Shown piece by piece: positions 1-13,724 of a stretch of DNA of 64,000 nucleotides. Made by a program: the position numbers and the translations under genes. The notes under the pieces were generated by a model. The model ran no database searches and was not told where the DNA came from. It saw only the letters and a list, made by a program, of their open reading frames with translations. Position 1 is the stretch's first letter; the number at the start of each line of letters is the position of its first letter. Source of the stretch: Pampus argenteus (Eukaryota; Chordata; Actinopteri; Scombriformes; Stromateidae); the NCBI GenBank assembly GCA_036937835.1, contig CM072862.1, forward strand, positions 26,059,001 through 26,123,000, given 5' to 3'.

Positions 1-302
1 TTGAATATTGCTCCACATGTATCTCGATGTGATTTAATAACAGCTCAAAACAAAACGCCTCAACCACCCGCCTGCAGCGTTCACATGTAGCGTGATGGAT
101 GCAGGAACTCAGAGTCCCATCAGCGACAAACAGCAGAAACTTAAATTCATCAAATTCAGCATTTCAATTCTCTGCGTCTACAATGTTTTGCAGAATCAAG
201 TGAAACTACGACAGAACAATGAACGATGCTGTTTATTAAACCAAAATGAAACCTAAATATCGCTCGGCACAGTTATTGGCAGCCTTTTAAGTCTCTTATC
301 AC

Positions 303-352
<50 letters not shown>
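303..352. repeat. (CA)n microsatellite
   Basis: Pure CA run of about 25 units in presumed megf11 intron. Confidence 0.97.
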
Positions 353-353
<1 letters not shown>

Positions 354-2321
354 CGGTGGATTCAACAGAAATTCAAGCTTCTGTAATCCTGAATATATAT
401 CACAGCGCTGTAAGTGGATGAATTGCTGGTATAAATCAGAGCCCGTAGACATTAGACGAAAAAAAAGTACAAAAGATGAGACATTTTTATTGTATATTAC
501 ATCATCTCAGATGGTATAAATCAAAGCACTATTATCTTTTTGATATATGCTCACGGGGAGATCTGCCAGCAGCTCTGAATGAATGGATGAAAATGACAGT
601 TAAAAACGTGGAAGTGGTGCTGAAACGGTCGAGAGGAGGGACGGCCGAAGTTAAGTCCAGACTAAAGGAACTTTTCTTCCCAAATATGGGTGGTAGTTTC
701 ACAGATATGAAAGCGTTAAATGTTTCAGCAGTGGTGGACAGAGCTATGAGAAGTATAAATCAGTCTCACACTCCCTCTCAATCTTTCCCTAATTTACTCT
801 CTTTTTTCTACATCTCTCAGTTCATCCTGTCTTCTCTCCATTTTCTCCTCCTTCTGCCTCTTCCTCTCTCAAAGAGGAGAGTGCTCTTTATTACTCTTAA
901 CTAGTGAACCAGCGTAGTCAAATCCTTTATCCTCTCACTGCCTCAATTATTCAGCAGCAAAGAGTCCAAATCAAGTGACTAATGACTTTGATCAAGAGTA
1001 GCTCGCTGGCTCTAAGCACAACTTTCTGCACTAAATTAAGAGCTGCATTATACACTTTGGCAAGAGCCGAATCTTTCAGGGATGTTTCCAGGATCGTCTT
1101 TGGTGGAGTCATAAACATTTGAGCTCGCTCAAGAGGTTCGGCTCTTCAAGATTCAAGATTTAAAAGGTTTATTACACACAGAGCATATAATACATTAAAA
1201 AAGATTAAAAAATAAACCGAACTAGAAAAATCAGGTTTTCTGGAAACATAAAGCTGCTTGAATGTTATTAACATATTTGGTCATTTGGTTGATATGTTGC
1301 ATAAATGCACAAATCAGATCCTGCGGTACAATATAATAGAAACCATGTTTGCGTCAATCAACTGGAATATCGTTGCATGATTTATAGTTTAAAAAGTCAT
1401 AATCTTATTTATATTAAACGTATCTTAAACGTATTTATCTCGTCATTTCATGCAGCCTCTCAGTTCAACATCCATTCAGACGTCAGAGCTTCATTCATTC
1501 ATAAATATTACCTGTAGACATATTCCAGGTAGACGTTACCTTTGCAGACATGTTTAGGAAAACATTTTAATTGTGAATGAACATAATTTCCAGGAGACAG
1601 TTTTCTATCTCACACATAGATTATATTTCTAACCAGGACCAGCACGTTAGTTATTGATTGCTGATATCTGTCTGGTAGATGTGACGCTCGAGGCAGAAGA
1701 CAGTTAGCTTAGCTTAGCATACAGACTCAAATAATTCTGTCATGTAGCGTCCAGAAATCACGTAACACAGCTTTAAAACACAGCTGACTGTGTGTGACCA
1801 TCGGCTGTGGCCGTGCATTTAGTTGCTTTATGTGCATTTAGTTGTTTAATAGTATTTTCCTACTTTCTCTTTTGTTCAACGTGACTTAGGTGTTTCAGCT
1901 TCACCACAGTTTGATAAACTTAAACAACAGTAAATGTCAAAATGTTTTTTTATGTGACTCCTTCAAAAACAAAATGTGACGGCTTCATCTTAAAGTGTCA
2001 TTTTGCAGCCGCGGAGGCAGAAAATAGACGAGACATTTTACATTTTCAATGACTGAAACAAATACAAATAAAAAAATAACTTTTCCAGTCGGACACCTTT
2101 GCTCTCCACCTGAAAGTAGACGGCTGCAGATGAATATAATGTCAGACTGGTGTTCAACAAACGCAGGATTATTGATGGATTATTGATGGATTATTGATGG
2201 ATTATTTTACAACAACAACACGTTGTGTAGTTCAACAGGACTGTTTACCTGTTTACATTCACTGTAGTGAAGCCTCGTGTTAAACCAGCTTTAATCTGGA
2301 AGAGAGGCTCATTGATCTGAC

Positions 2322-2409
2322 TGACACACACACAGACACACACACACACACACACACACACACGCGCACACACACACACACACACACACGCGCACACACA
2401 CACACACAC
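2322..2409. repeat. (CA)n microsatellite interrupted by CGCGCA
   Basis: CA tract broken twice by the same CGCGCA interruption about 35 bases apart, which suggests internal duplication of an interrupted block. Confidence 0.95.
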
Positions 2410-3506
2410 TGATTGTTTCACTGTACTGCGTTTTTGCTGACACAAGCAGAATGTAATAATATGTAAATAATCATTAATTAGTCGTTATCAGATGGAAGTC
2501 AGCTGGTTGAGTTGTTTTGCTTTCACTGAATGTGTTACGTGGTGTGAAATCGCTTCATATTGACACAGTTTCATACATATATACTGTTTAAACTGACCTG
2601 TTTATTTACAGCGAACTACACTTTCACTGTCAGATTACTGAAACGGTCCCGTCATAAATCTGACAACAATCCACAAAACAACAAAAAGTAATAAAACAGA
2701 TGTTATTACTCCTGTTTTAATGTTTTTACATACTTCCTTCATGGCTCCAGATTATATATCTGAATTATTCTCATGTCAGGGTGTCAAACTGAAGGAGACC
2801 TGCAATGCATTTTCATTATTATTATTATATATTATATACACATTGCAGCCGCTGTGCAGTACAAATACTGTATTGTTGAAGTACTGCTGGAGCAGGTGAA
2901 GCGGCTGATTGGCTCCTCACACAGGAAGTCTGGTTTCACTCACTTAAACCTCCACAATAAATAAAAAAGCAGACAATGTTTCTAACGAGCAGGAAAAAAA
3001 CACAAAAACCTCTCCAGCATTAAATTAATATTGAACATATCTCTTCTCCCTCCTGCCTGAAACAACCACTTCATTCATCAAAGCTGCTTATGTTCAGCAG
3101 TCGATGCAGTCACAGGGTGGCCCGCAAGGTTACACTGATTAACTGAGTAAAATGTGAAGAAAACAAAGCTCAGCATTCAAACGTGTCCATTCATGAGAGC
3201 AGAACGACTCTGCAGTTGAATTAGCTGCTTTTGTGCGGCTCCTGACTGTGACTTTATTTTTCGGCTGATTGAGTCAGAATTAGAGTTGTGGACAAAATAA
3301 AACTCTCCGGAGAAAATTGATTTTTGACTTCCAAACGGAGCGCATTGTTTTGTTTCCTGCTTTGTGTTTACGTGTTTAAATGAACCACAGTAAGTCTGAC
3401 TAAGCATATTGACGTCTGGTCCGCTAGCAGATAAAATGATCAAGACGAACCTTAAATGTTTCTGACTTATAAGATCCTGTTTACCCATAAAGGAAGCCGA
3501 ATATAC

Positions 3507-3512
3507 ACACAC

Positions 3513-3563
<51 letters not shown>

Positions 3564-3588
3564 GATAGATAGATATAGATATAGATGA
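3507..3588. repeat. compound (CA)(TA)(GATA) microsatellite
   Basis: CA passes into a long TA run and then into GATA/GATATA units. It lies about 100 bases before the large AACAAACC minisatellite. Confidence 0.93.
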
Positions 3589-3691
3589 GGGGCCAGGCAA
3601 CCCAAACAGCAATGAAAACTATAATGAAAATATGGGATCAGAAGGCGATGAAATCGTAAAATTAAGAAAAAATATAATTTATTAAACTTTG

Positions 3692-4542
3692 ACAACAAAA
3701 CAACAAAACAACAAACCAGCAAAACAACAAACCAACAAACCAACAAACCAGCAAACCAACAAACCAACAAACCAGCAAACCAACAAAACAACAAACCAGC
3801 AAAACAACAAACCAACAAACCAGCAAAACAACAAACCAACAAACCAACAAACCATCAAACCAGCAAAACAACAAACCAACAAACCAACAAACCATCAAAC
3901 CAGCAAAACAACAAACCAGCAAAACAACAAACCAACAAACCAACAAACCAGCAAACCAACAAAACAACAAACCAGCAAAACAACAAACCAGCAAAACAAC
4001 AAACCAACAAACCATCAAACCAGCAAAACAACAAGCCAGCAAAACAACAAACCAGCAAACCAGCAAAACAACAAACCAGCAAACCAACAAACCATCAAAA
4101 CAACAAACCAACAAACCAACAAACCAGCAAAACAACAAAACAACAAAACAACAAACCAGCAAAACAACAAACCAACAAACCAACAAACCATCAAACCAGC
4201 AAAACAACAAGCCAGCAAAACAACAAACCAGCAAACCAGCAAAACAACAAACCAGCAAAACAACAAACCAACAAACCAGCAAAACAACAAAACAACAAAA
4301 CAACAAACCAGCAAACCAACAAACCAACAAACCAGCAAACCAACAAAACAACAAACCAGCAAAAGAACAAACCAGCAAAAGAACAAACCAGCAAAACAAC
4401 AAACCAGCAAAACAACAAACCAGCGAAACAACAAAACAACAAACCAGTAAAACAACAAACCAACACACCAGCAAAACAACAAACCAGCAAACCAGCAAAC
4501 CAGTAAAACAACAAACCAGCGAAACAACAAAACAACAAACCA
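3692..4542. repeat. 850-bp AAC-rich minisatellite
   Basis: A mosaic of short units of the form AACAAACC or AACAAAAC joined by AGC, AAC or ATC, almost free of G and T on the plus strand. Because the unit lengths are multiples of four, all frames stay open for long stretches on both strands. This gives apparent proteins rich in Cys/Phe/Leu/Gly (minus) or Lys/Gln/Asn/Thr (plus) that I regard as artefacts. Occasional AAAGAAC and GCGAAAC variants cluster at 4360-4430 and 4500-4530. Confidence 0.95.
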
Positions 4543-5367
4543 GCATTCAATCTCGTTTCCAGGTAAAGGTTCACAGATTTAGAAACACGCTGCAATCTGA
4601 CATAAAAACTGATTTTAAAGCTTTTAACATTGAGGCAAAACGATGACTTAAACAAAAGCAAATATAGTTTATATTAAATAGATATAAGTTCTTTTATGTT
4701 TTTTGTTGTTCTTAAAGTTGAGCTGTTGTTTTTTTATATTACAGAGCACAGCAAACTTAACTAAGTTGTTTACCTGTTGGAGCCGTGCTTGCAGGTACAC
4801 TTACTTCTAACTACTCTGACAGCTGCGTGAGAATCAGAAACGAACGATAACGTCTGTGAGATGCAGCACGCGGCAGTAAGAACATCAAATGCTTCACATA
4901 TAAGTGAAGGAAATGACATTTCTCTACTTCTTTTCTGGCTTCTGAAAGCAAAGCGAAGCCTTGTCAGCCCTAATATGATTAGAAAATTGTTTTCCCATCA
5001 AGAGGATGCATGCGTCCCACTGAGAGGATGATGGACGAGCGGCCTGATCGGACAGGAGCGAGAGGGGAAACCCTGCCAACGAGAGAGGCAGAGGAATAGT
5101 GCTGAATGGCCAAAAACACAGCAGCCACCGAGCCATCTGTCGGTCTGCGGAGCTGCAACTGCACTCATTTGTCTTGGTTCTGCCCTGCTGATCTCATTCT
5201 GGGTTTATTGGGGCCAGACTGAGCTACAGGGGTTTATTATATCCCAGTTTATTTGTGAACAACTGGACATATTAGGAGGAAGTACAGTCGGTGAGTATGA
5301 GGTGAGTTTAGATTTTCTTTTTTGATACCACTTTCTGATAAGACGCCATTTATGAAGGGTTTAGAGC

Positions 5368-5455
5368 AGCAACAAACATTCATATTCATTATCGATTAAT
5401 CTGATCATTATTTTATAAATTAATTAATTGTCAGAAAATAGAGACAAATGCGATA
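5368..5455 (+). mobile_element. fragment of teleost AT-rich MITE (GCTGCAAC...ATTATCGATTAATC family)
   Basis: The stretch from the GCAGCAACAAACATT-like start through CATTATCGATTAATCTG to TTAATTGTCAGAAAATAG matches, from memory, the left half of a short non-autonomous transposon that is very common in teleost introns. Related fragments recur at about 34.9, 37.5-37.9, 42.4, 44.2, 51.0, 51.8 and 61.5 kb. Confidence 0.6.
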
Positions 5456-5786
5456 GATGTGTGTTGTTGTGATTAAATCTCTGCACAGAGTTCATTAAGA
5501 GCTGAGAGTTGAACTGATGTGGAGCAAAGAAGAGACTGCAAGAGATAAAAAGCAAAAAATACATCTTCTAGATAAATCTATGGTATGTTCAATAACACAC
5601 ACACAAAGCTACGTGTGCTACAGTAGTTTGAGCTTCATGCAGACGGTGAAAAGAGACACTAAATGACTTGTTGCAGGAACGAAAAAATTATCACGAAGTT
5701 CTTCTGTATCTGTCATCGAGTCTTTAAGATTTCACCCCGTCGAGATGCCAGAGGTCGATGCTGTCGGCCAATGAACACCTTCACAG

Positions 5787-5822
<36 letters not shown>
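5787..5822. repeat. (CA)n microsatellite
   Basis: CA run of about 18 units. Confidence 0.95.
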
Positions 5823-5824
<2 letters not shown>

Positions 5825-6806
5825 CCTCTAGCTTATTGCATTCATTTTAATTCAATGGCATCTTTCTTAAAAGGCAGGAGAGTCGCAATCTGCAACATGC
5901 TCATTTTTCTCAACTTTGACGACACCTTTGGTGATAAGCAGTTGCTGCTTTGTTGTTTTGCATTTACCGCAGGCAGCGGCCCAATATAATCTATTATTAA
6001 ACACAGCTCCCGTATACTTATTCCAAACAAATTGCTGCTGTTGCCTCCATAAACACAAAGAGAATAACTTCCTATGTAGCACAAGAAAGAAGAAAGAGAG
6101 TCCCCATCACAGCTGAACAGCAACGTAAGAGCTTTCTATAGACTCACTATTATATCAGAGGTGGAAACAAATGGGTTTTATTAATATGAAAATCCCAAAT
6201 TATTAACCTAAAAGCGGAGCAAATCACACCCAGACAGTTTTTTAAATGAAAAGTCCCACAGGCTCATTGGGGAAGGTCAACAACAGGAACGAAGTGTGAT
6301 TCTGTAAAGTAAACATAACCGTACATTTATATTTCCAACAACACCCAGAAACGCGCCGCTTTATTCGAGGCCACGGCGCTCGCATGAGTAAAACTATTTT
6401 CATCAGCCGCCGTGCACAAATGAGTAAACAATACTTTGTAAAAGAAGCAGCGGGATGCGAGTTTTCACCTCCACAACAAACTGATGAAAGTCACTGATTA
6501 CAAAGTGTGTTGCCAACGGTGATTTACAGTCAAGTTTTTATACTTGGAAACACCCGTTCAGTAGATAACTACGTCAAGCAACGGTGAGTTATTAGCAGAC
6601 AGCTGACCCACATACAAACACGCTCGCTTGTGTTTAATTCAGAGCCATCGATTTCCTATTTTCAATTAATAATTGTAATTAGTGGCAGCATATTTCAGGT
6701 TGTATGGGACGTGGGTCGATGAGGGGGAGGGTTGTGATGGAGGACGGGCCAGATGGATGACACAGTTTACTGCTCACAGGCCGGGAATAAAGTGTCAGTT
6801 TATGGT

Positions 6807-6809
<3 letters not shown>

Positions 6810-6837
<28 letters not shown>

Positions 6838-6838
6838 C
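6810..6838. repeat. (GT)n microsatellite
   Basis: GT run of about 14 units. Confidence 0.93.
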
Positions 6839-9800
6839 TGCAGCTGTTTGTGCGTCTAGACGATTGTGTTTTTACAGATTCTCTTTTTTAATGAGGCCAT
6901 TTTCATGTCCAGATAATAAGCCGGGAAAATCAACATGGCGTTAATCAATGCTAGAAACACCGCGGGGGAAAACAGATCAGCTCTGCACTTACTTTACTGA
7001 CTTTGCTGCACTGCTCTTCTCACATTGTTTCCTCATTTCTTTTTAAGACTAAATAATCGTTGTCATTAGCAGTCGTCAACAGGTTTGTGGTGGATGAGAC
7101 GTGGAAACCTGTCGCTCCATCACTTCGCCGGGTTTTGTGTGTGTGTGTTGGACTCTTTTTATTTTCTTGTGTGGTAATCGCACTTTAATGATCTCCTTTG
7201 AAACTCGGGGGATAAATTTGAGTTCAGGTGTAATGGCTCTTGGCAGGTGGCTGTCCTCCCACTGACCTGCTGACAAATATCTGCACGTCAGACAGCTGAT
7301 GGCTCCATTTGGTTGAGGTCAAACTTTCAACCTGGCGCGTCTATTTCCGCCACATCAAAAGGTCCAGTAAAAGTAAAGGTGAGTTTAATGATGATATTTC
7401 AGTAAGATAATCGATGTCTGATGATCACTGTGTCCGGCTCATACAGTATCGTATCGGCAAAATGCATATTTATATCCAACCAGTCTTCTTTAAACTCCCG
7501 TTTGTCGCCGTCAGTCTTCATGTTTTGAATCTGCTGCTGTAGTTCTGATGAAGCCATTTAACTTTTTCATCATCCAACATCAACTTCGCCAACGGTGGCG
7601 GCTGAACGATGACTGATTTGATAGCAAAGTATCGATCAAAAGCGGTCCGAGTTGAAATGATTCAATTGTTGACTAAATGATTAAATTGTTATTCTGTCTG
7701 GATCCAGACTGTCGAGTATGAAAGTAAATATTGAGTCTCATTTTTACCTTAAAACCTGCATGACTGTGAGTCTCCAGAAACACAAAGTCATAAATCATTT
7801 CATTCAATGAGTCATAATCGTCTCACTCACTAAATTCACACCCCGTAATACGAGCGCTGATGGTCATTTGGGAAATTATTGTTCTATTAACAGGATTTGA
7901 AGACTTTTAGTGGCGTTGAGGACTGCTATGATTGACAGCTGTGATTGACAGTTCACCATAAGCTGCAAACTGACTTTAATCCATCTTTATATACAGTTTA
8001 AATTGCATTTACCACTGTCACCTATTTCCAAACATTTGAACCCTATGAAATAATGAATATGTTTCACCATATGTTATATTTTCTTTTTATTAAGCTTTTT
8101 TTTGTGGTATTTGTTGTCCTTTAGGTTTATCCTAAACCTTGAGTCTGAATCAGAGCATTTGTCGTCCTAGAGAGCAGACTGGCTTTAGGGGGTCCTTTAG
8201 GAATCAACACACCAACGTTCTCGGCAATGAGCCCCTTGGAGAAAGGTCAAGATGGCTTGAAGTGTAAAATTACTGAGGAGGAGGTGGATGAGGAAATAAA
8301 AAGACTGGGGAGACAGTGATTGTGCTCCTCTTCTCTGAGCAAATGTAAAGAGGAGGAAGACAGTCGATGAATAATTCCTGGCCATTTTCAAAGTCAAAGC
8401 GAAGTCAGTCGTGTGGGGAGGAAAATATCTATTGTAGCGGCCACTTCATCTGAAAGCCGGCGGTGGACGATAAACAAGTTAGTTAGGAAATTAATGAGAG
8501 TGCAGAGAGAGAGAGAGAGAGATGTTGAGTCTGTGGAGAAGAGAGCGAGTAACTCGTTAGACTCCTTAATGGGTTGTCTGTCATGAGGTTTGGTCGGCGT
8601 GGGCTCACGTGGCATTAGAAGGAAAACGGCTAATCAAAAGGTTCCCGAGGTGAGGTGCCAGTCCATTTCTGCTCTCACTCTCAGACACACAAGACTGATG
8701 GCGTACGGACAGAGGAGGAGAGAAAGGCTCCGGGTTTGATGGGAAAACAGCGGCCTGAAATGTGTTTGCTGATGGAGTCAATTTTCTCCAAATCTATTAG
8801 AAGAACAGCTGAAGCACAAAACTATAAACTACAGAGTAAAATACAAATGAGACGCTTCAGTATCAAACTCCCATGAAACAAATCCAACTTCCTTCATGTT
8901 GAGCTGCTCACATGTTCATCTCACAGTGTCTAATTATACAAAGATTTATGTTTTTAGTCATTTTCTATATTTTCTCCTCAACATCAGTGTGTCACTTATT
9001 CAATATATAATAAATACAAACAAGAACAAGTTCGAATCCCTGATGAATAAATATGTCGTGATGAACCTGCAGAGCTTTACTGTGAGTTTTTATCCGTCCG
9101 ACTGCAACTTTCCTGTCTTGGTTCACTCTCAGCATCGTTTTAGCGGCGGCGGCGGCGGCTCTGAACTCAGTCTGATGTTCAACACACCAACTCAAAAGGT
9201 GATGAGATGTCAGAGTTGTGTTCGCTAGCAGCCAAATAAATGTGTTAATGCAGGTTTAATGTTCGGCAACATTTTGTTTATGATCACACACCAACCTCGT
9301 CTGTTACGAACTCCATCAGGAGCTCTCGGTCACTTTTTCTACTATCTTAACTTTCAAACAGTGTTTTGTAGCACTATAAAGAAGAAATACTGTAACAATA
9401 CATGCATGACTACTCCCTCTTGACTTTTTTTCTATAATTACATCTCTGAATGGTTGTCCATTGTCTTGCCTCATTTGCCTTGAGCAGGTTACAATTACAA
9501 GTCTTTTATCTATAAAATATTTGTCGAACACAAGTTGATGTTTACCCTCACAACCACCTTGTACATTTTGTTCCAGGACGGAGTAAAAATGGGTCTAATG
9601 AATCCATTTATCCCGTCTTTGGCACGGACACACCGGTGCTGCAGGGCTTGTTTAAAGCAGTTTGTTTCACTTCTGCTTTGTTTCTCAGCTATGTGACAAG
9701 TCTCTTTTTTTTATGATTTGCAAACAAGTCACGTTGTCAGAACAAAGTAAAGATCGTTAAATCTTCAGCCTTTTCACAGTTAAATGTTTTTCGTCAATAT

Positions 9801-12800
9801 TAATATGGTTCACAACATAAGGACAAGAAATAAAAGCAGGAAATAAGTAAGTAATGTAAGAATATATGTGTATTGTGCCAGAAATATATCCTTCCTCAAG
9901 CATGAATGAACCAAACTAGCCACCCTTTTACATACTGTGGTTAAACATGTCAATCTGCGTGTGTCACTAGTGTGTATGTATGTTGTTTGTTAGGTTACTG
10001 CACATTTTTGCAGTCTGAACTTGATTCTGTGAAATACTGGAAATATCCAACTATGTCATAATAACAGCAAACAATCACAGTCGAGCTTTCTTCTGGCCGG
10101 CTGGCATTTAAATCAGGCTGAAATGAAACTACAGCAACATATCTGCTCTATGAATCACTTGTCGTGTGTTTGAGAGAGAAAAAAAAACAGAAACCATAAA
10201 AGTTATATAGAGTATTATATACACGATTTGAAGTAAAAACACTGTTCCATCTTCCACTTACGTAGCCGTTCTTATTTCCATACAGCCATTAAAATCTAGC
10301 ACAAAGCGACAACATGTTTTGTTATCGGCAGAGCAGAAAGTCACACTGAGCCTGACAGCATCCTGCAACAACAACCCACATTAGCTTCCTGCTAAAGTCT
10401 GCTTCAAACTTACAAGCATGAACATGTTTCAAGCATGAACATGTTTCCCCAAAGACCTTTTTTCTTCATTCTAATACTACAAAAAAAAACTATTAACAAT
10501 ACATTAGAAAAACATGTTGAATGCTCCACTGTTACGTCTGGATATGCAGATATAAATGATGTTGGAGGCTTAACTGTGACTTCAAAACATGAATGAGACG
10601 TGTTGTGTTGTGTTTCTAAGATCATCTCACAACAGATTCACATACAGAGATGCTCAGAAGTCATTGTGTTTTATCATTTTCTGAAACGACTTTCAAACTT
10701 CGTTCAAACGGTTTCGACGTGGTACCACTCACATCTAGAATTATGCTGGAATAGCTCAGATATTCAAAATGAATGAATATCCCATGAACAGCAGGAGTAT
10801 CTGAATTTTTTCTGGCAGCAGTAAATGTCTGCAGAATATTATTATTTAACGCACACACACACCAAAAAAAATAAAAAATAAAATAAAAATGGTGACATTT
10901 GAGCATTTTGCTTTTCAGCAGACAGACTGAGGCTTTAAATGTGTTGCACGCTGTAATTTAACACACTGCAGGAAATGCTGAAGGATATTTTTTCTCACAA
11001 CAAGCAGAAAAAGCACATGCTTCACAGCTCCCTATAGTAAGAGACAGACAACACAGCACCAAACAGTGCAGCGCATAGAGCCAATCACCCCTCAGGGGTT
11101 GTGGTGAAATTTGATTAAAAAGTTTGTTGGTAAATTAATTTTGACCAAACACAAGGGGCATGCTGATGCGGCTGCGCCCGGTAATTGGACTTGGCAGAGG
11201 GGCGAGTCCACTCATCAGCTCTGTGTGTGTGTAGCTGTGTTCGTGTCGAGCAGGGCAAACACTGCCCCTGTGGACTGTGTATTATCACTGAGGACCTAAA
11301 TGAAGTGCCAGGATAAACATCCAGAGGTGCGGCCTTGGCAGTGTGGCCACGCTCTCTAATGTCTGCATGGAACAAGGACAACAGTGTGTGATACTGACTG
11401 CACAATACGTACAAAACGAGCCTATATAAAGTAACAACTGGTTATTTAATGCGCATCCCTCCCCATCCCCAACACACACACACACCTCTCCTTAATCTCC
11501 ATCGCTCCATACGTCTGCACCCTTTCTTTGTAATTATAAATCTCCATGATCCTCTCTATCCTTCCTCTCCTCACTTTCTCATATACAGCAGCACTCCCTC
11601 GCCTCTCTACAGAAACCCGCAGCATCATTTCTGCAAAGCTGCACTTAATGACTTGCTGAACTCAGTCTGCTGGGTAATGAAGGATACACTTGTCATAAAA
11701 TGCCAGTCTCTCTCCTGAATGGGGTTTAGAGCAGGATGAAGCCCAGAGGACGGACTGGCTAATGGCTAGTGACCCTGCAGCATCACCCTCTTCAACATGG
11801 GCAACATGTATTAGCTGCGTAATGAACTTGATGCTAATGAAGAGCAGAAGGAGTTGAGAGTCATCTATTGCCAGGCAGAGCTCAGACATGCAGGGACATA
11901 AAAACAGAAGAAGAAACGGTGAGATGTGGAGAGAAGAGATCCTCACTCTGGCTGAGAAACACGTCTCTTTGGACTCGTTTCGTTTCTTCAGATGCAGCTT
12001 CTTAACATCAGTGTGAAAATGAAAGATTAATCACGGCATGTTAATCTAATGAGTGTAGCATGTTTTAGACAAAAACACTTCATAGTTCTTACAAGCTAAT
12101 CCATTTCAAGCATAGCTGAAATTTTCATGGTCCTCCGAGACCATCGAGCTTTGTGGGACTTCTCATTAACCTCCCGACCAGATAAACAATGAGCTGAAAG
12201 TCACTGTGAAGAAGAAATAACAGAGGGTCACATATTCAACCCTGAAAGGCCGAAATCATCGATCTACGACCTGCATACATGCCGGTTAATGTAATGTAAT
12301 GTACAGCAAAAAAACGTATATTAATTTCTACTTCACATTAGTATCTGTTAAATTTCACTACATTTTAAAAACAATATATTTATTTTAAATAAACTAAATT
12401 ATTTTTTTATTTGATTTAAATTGTGACATTATCCTTCGTTCTTCCTTCATTCCTTGTTTTTCTTCATTATTTTAAGTTACATGATGATGCAAGAGTTAAA
12501 GATGAAGTAGACAAAACTTAAGCTGAACTTTAAAACACACAGACGGAGATTTTAAACTCGGTTTCAAAGCTCAAAAAGCTCTGAGATAAAATACATTTGA
12601 ACCTGCAACAGTGGGGACGGATAATAAAATAAAATAAAAACTGAAATGTGATGTGCATGCACAGATAAAATGTTCACGTTGCTGCTAAAACTCGGTTTGG
12701 TTTGGACTGAAACGGTCGGCGCCGTTTTTCATGTTTGCCTTTGCGGAGGTTGTGAGTCGTCAGCGTTTGTCTGATCATAAAAGGCAGCAGGTATCTCCTC

Positions 12801-13617
12801 CCATCTCATAATTAACTCCACTAATGTTTGCTCGCAGCACTTCAACTTTATTCCATTTCTATCCAGTTCAGCTTTAACTAAATGTTGTGAACTTTCTCGT
12901 ACCAGTGGGTGTTCTTCTTAAGTCCTTCAACCTGGCGACCTTTCAGATAAAAACACTAAATAACAAGGCTGAGCGAGCCCCGGTGTCTAATTGTAATAGA
13001 AGTAATCTTCATGAAAGGCCACACTGCAGACTGTTCCCAGAGGTTTTTGTCTCTTATACAGCAGCAGCATATCAGCTCCTACCGGGAGCTTAGCTCGTCC
13101 TTTCCTACGGTGAATTGCCTCCAGGCGGCCTCGACTTTGTTCCTTCTCGTCTCTCAATGGAGGGATGACCTTCCCATCTCACCCAGGACTGCATAGTCAC
13201 TGCCTTATGTACCGGTGGGGATTGAAAACTCATCTCCTCAAGAAACATGTCACGTCCTGTTTGGCCCTAACTTCCTCTCACTCCTCCAAATCACTCCATC
13301 GTCTCCTCCTCTTACTCCAATCTTCTTACTCCAATCTTTAACCTCTTACACCTGCCGCTTACTTCCTCTTATAACATCTCTTCAACAAGTGTTTTCCACA
13401 AGTGTTTAAAGACAGCAGGATGCTGAGAATGTAAATAGAAAGTACACAATATAGTACACAGTATGCAAAACCACGAGAACGTGATGCCATCTCAATAAAC
13501 GGATTACAGCTGTTTAATAAATGTGTAGATAAACTGTAATACAAAAATATGAGTTACAAATATAAATATAAATATAATATAATTAAAACTAATAACTGAA
13601 ACCTGAATAAACACTCT

Positions 13618-13724
13618 AACCTTAACTCTTAACCTTAACTCTTAACCTTAACCTTCCCCTTAACTCTTAACCTTAACTCTTAACCTTAACTCTTAACCTT
13701 AACTCTCAACCATAATTCTTAACC
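13618..13724. repeat. 13-bp CCTTAACTCTTAA minisatellite
   Basis: About eight imperfect copies of CCTTAACTCTTAA, some shortened to CCTTAA. It resembles, but differs from, the CCTTAACCTAAACC array at 24 kb. Confidence 0.9.

Noticed and set aside
476..904. Plus-strand open frame of 142 codons
   Set aside because: No recognisable domain, no splice or promoter context, and a C-terminus made from a CTC/CTT-rich stretch; probably chance.
1145..1215. Possible LINE/SINE tail (TTCAAGATTCAAGATTTAAAAGGTTTATT)
   Set aside because: Too short and too degenerate to assign to an element.
3177..4661. Several long minus- and plus-strand open frames (up to 294 codons) rich in Cys/Phe/Leu or Lys/Gln/Thr
   Set aside because: They are translations of the AACAAACC minisatellite in many overlapping frames on both strands; no domain or splice context.
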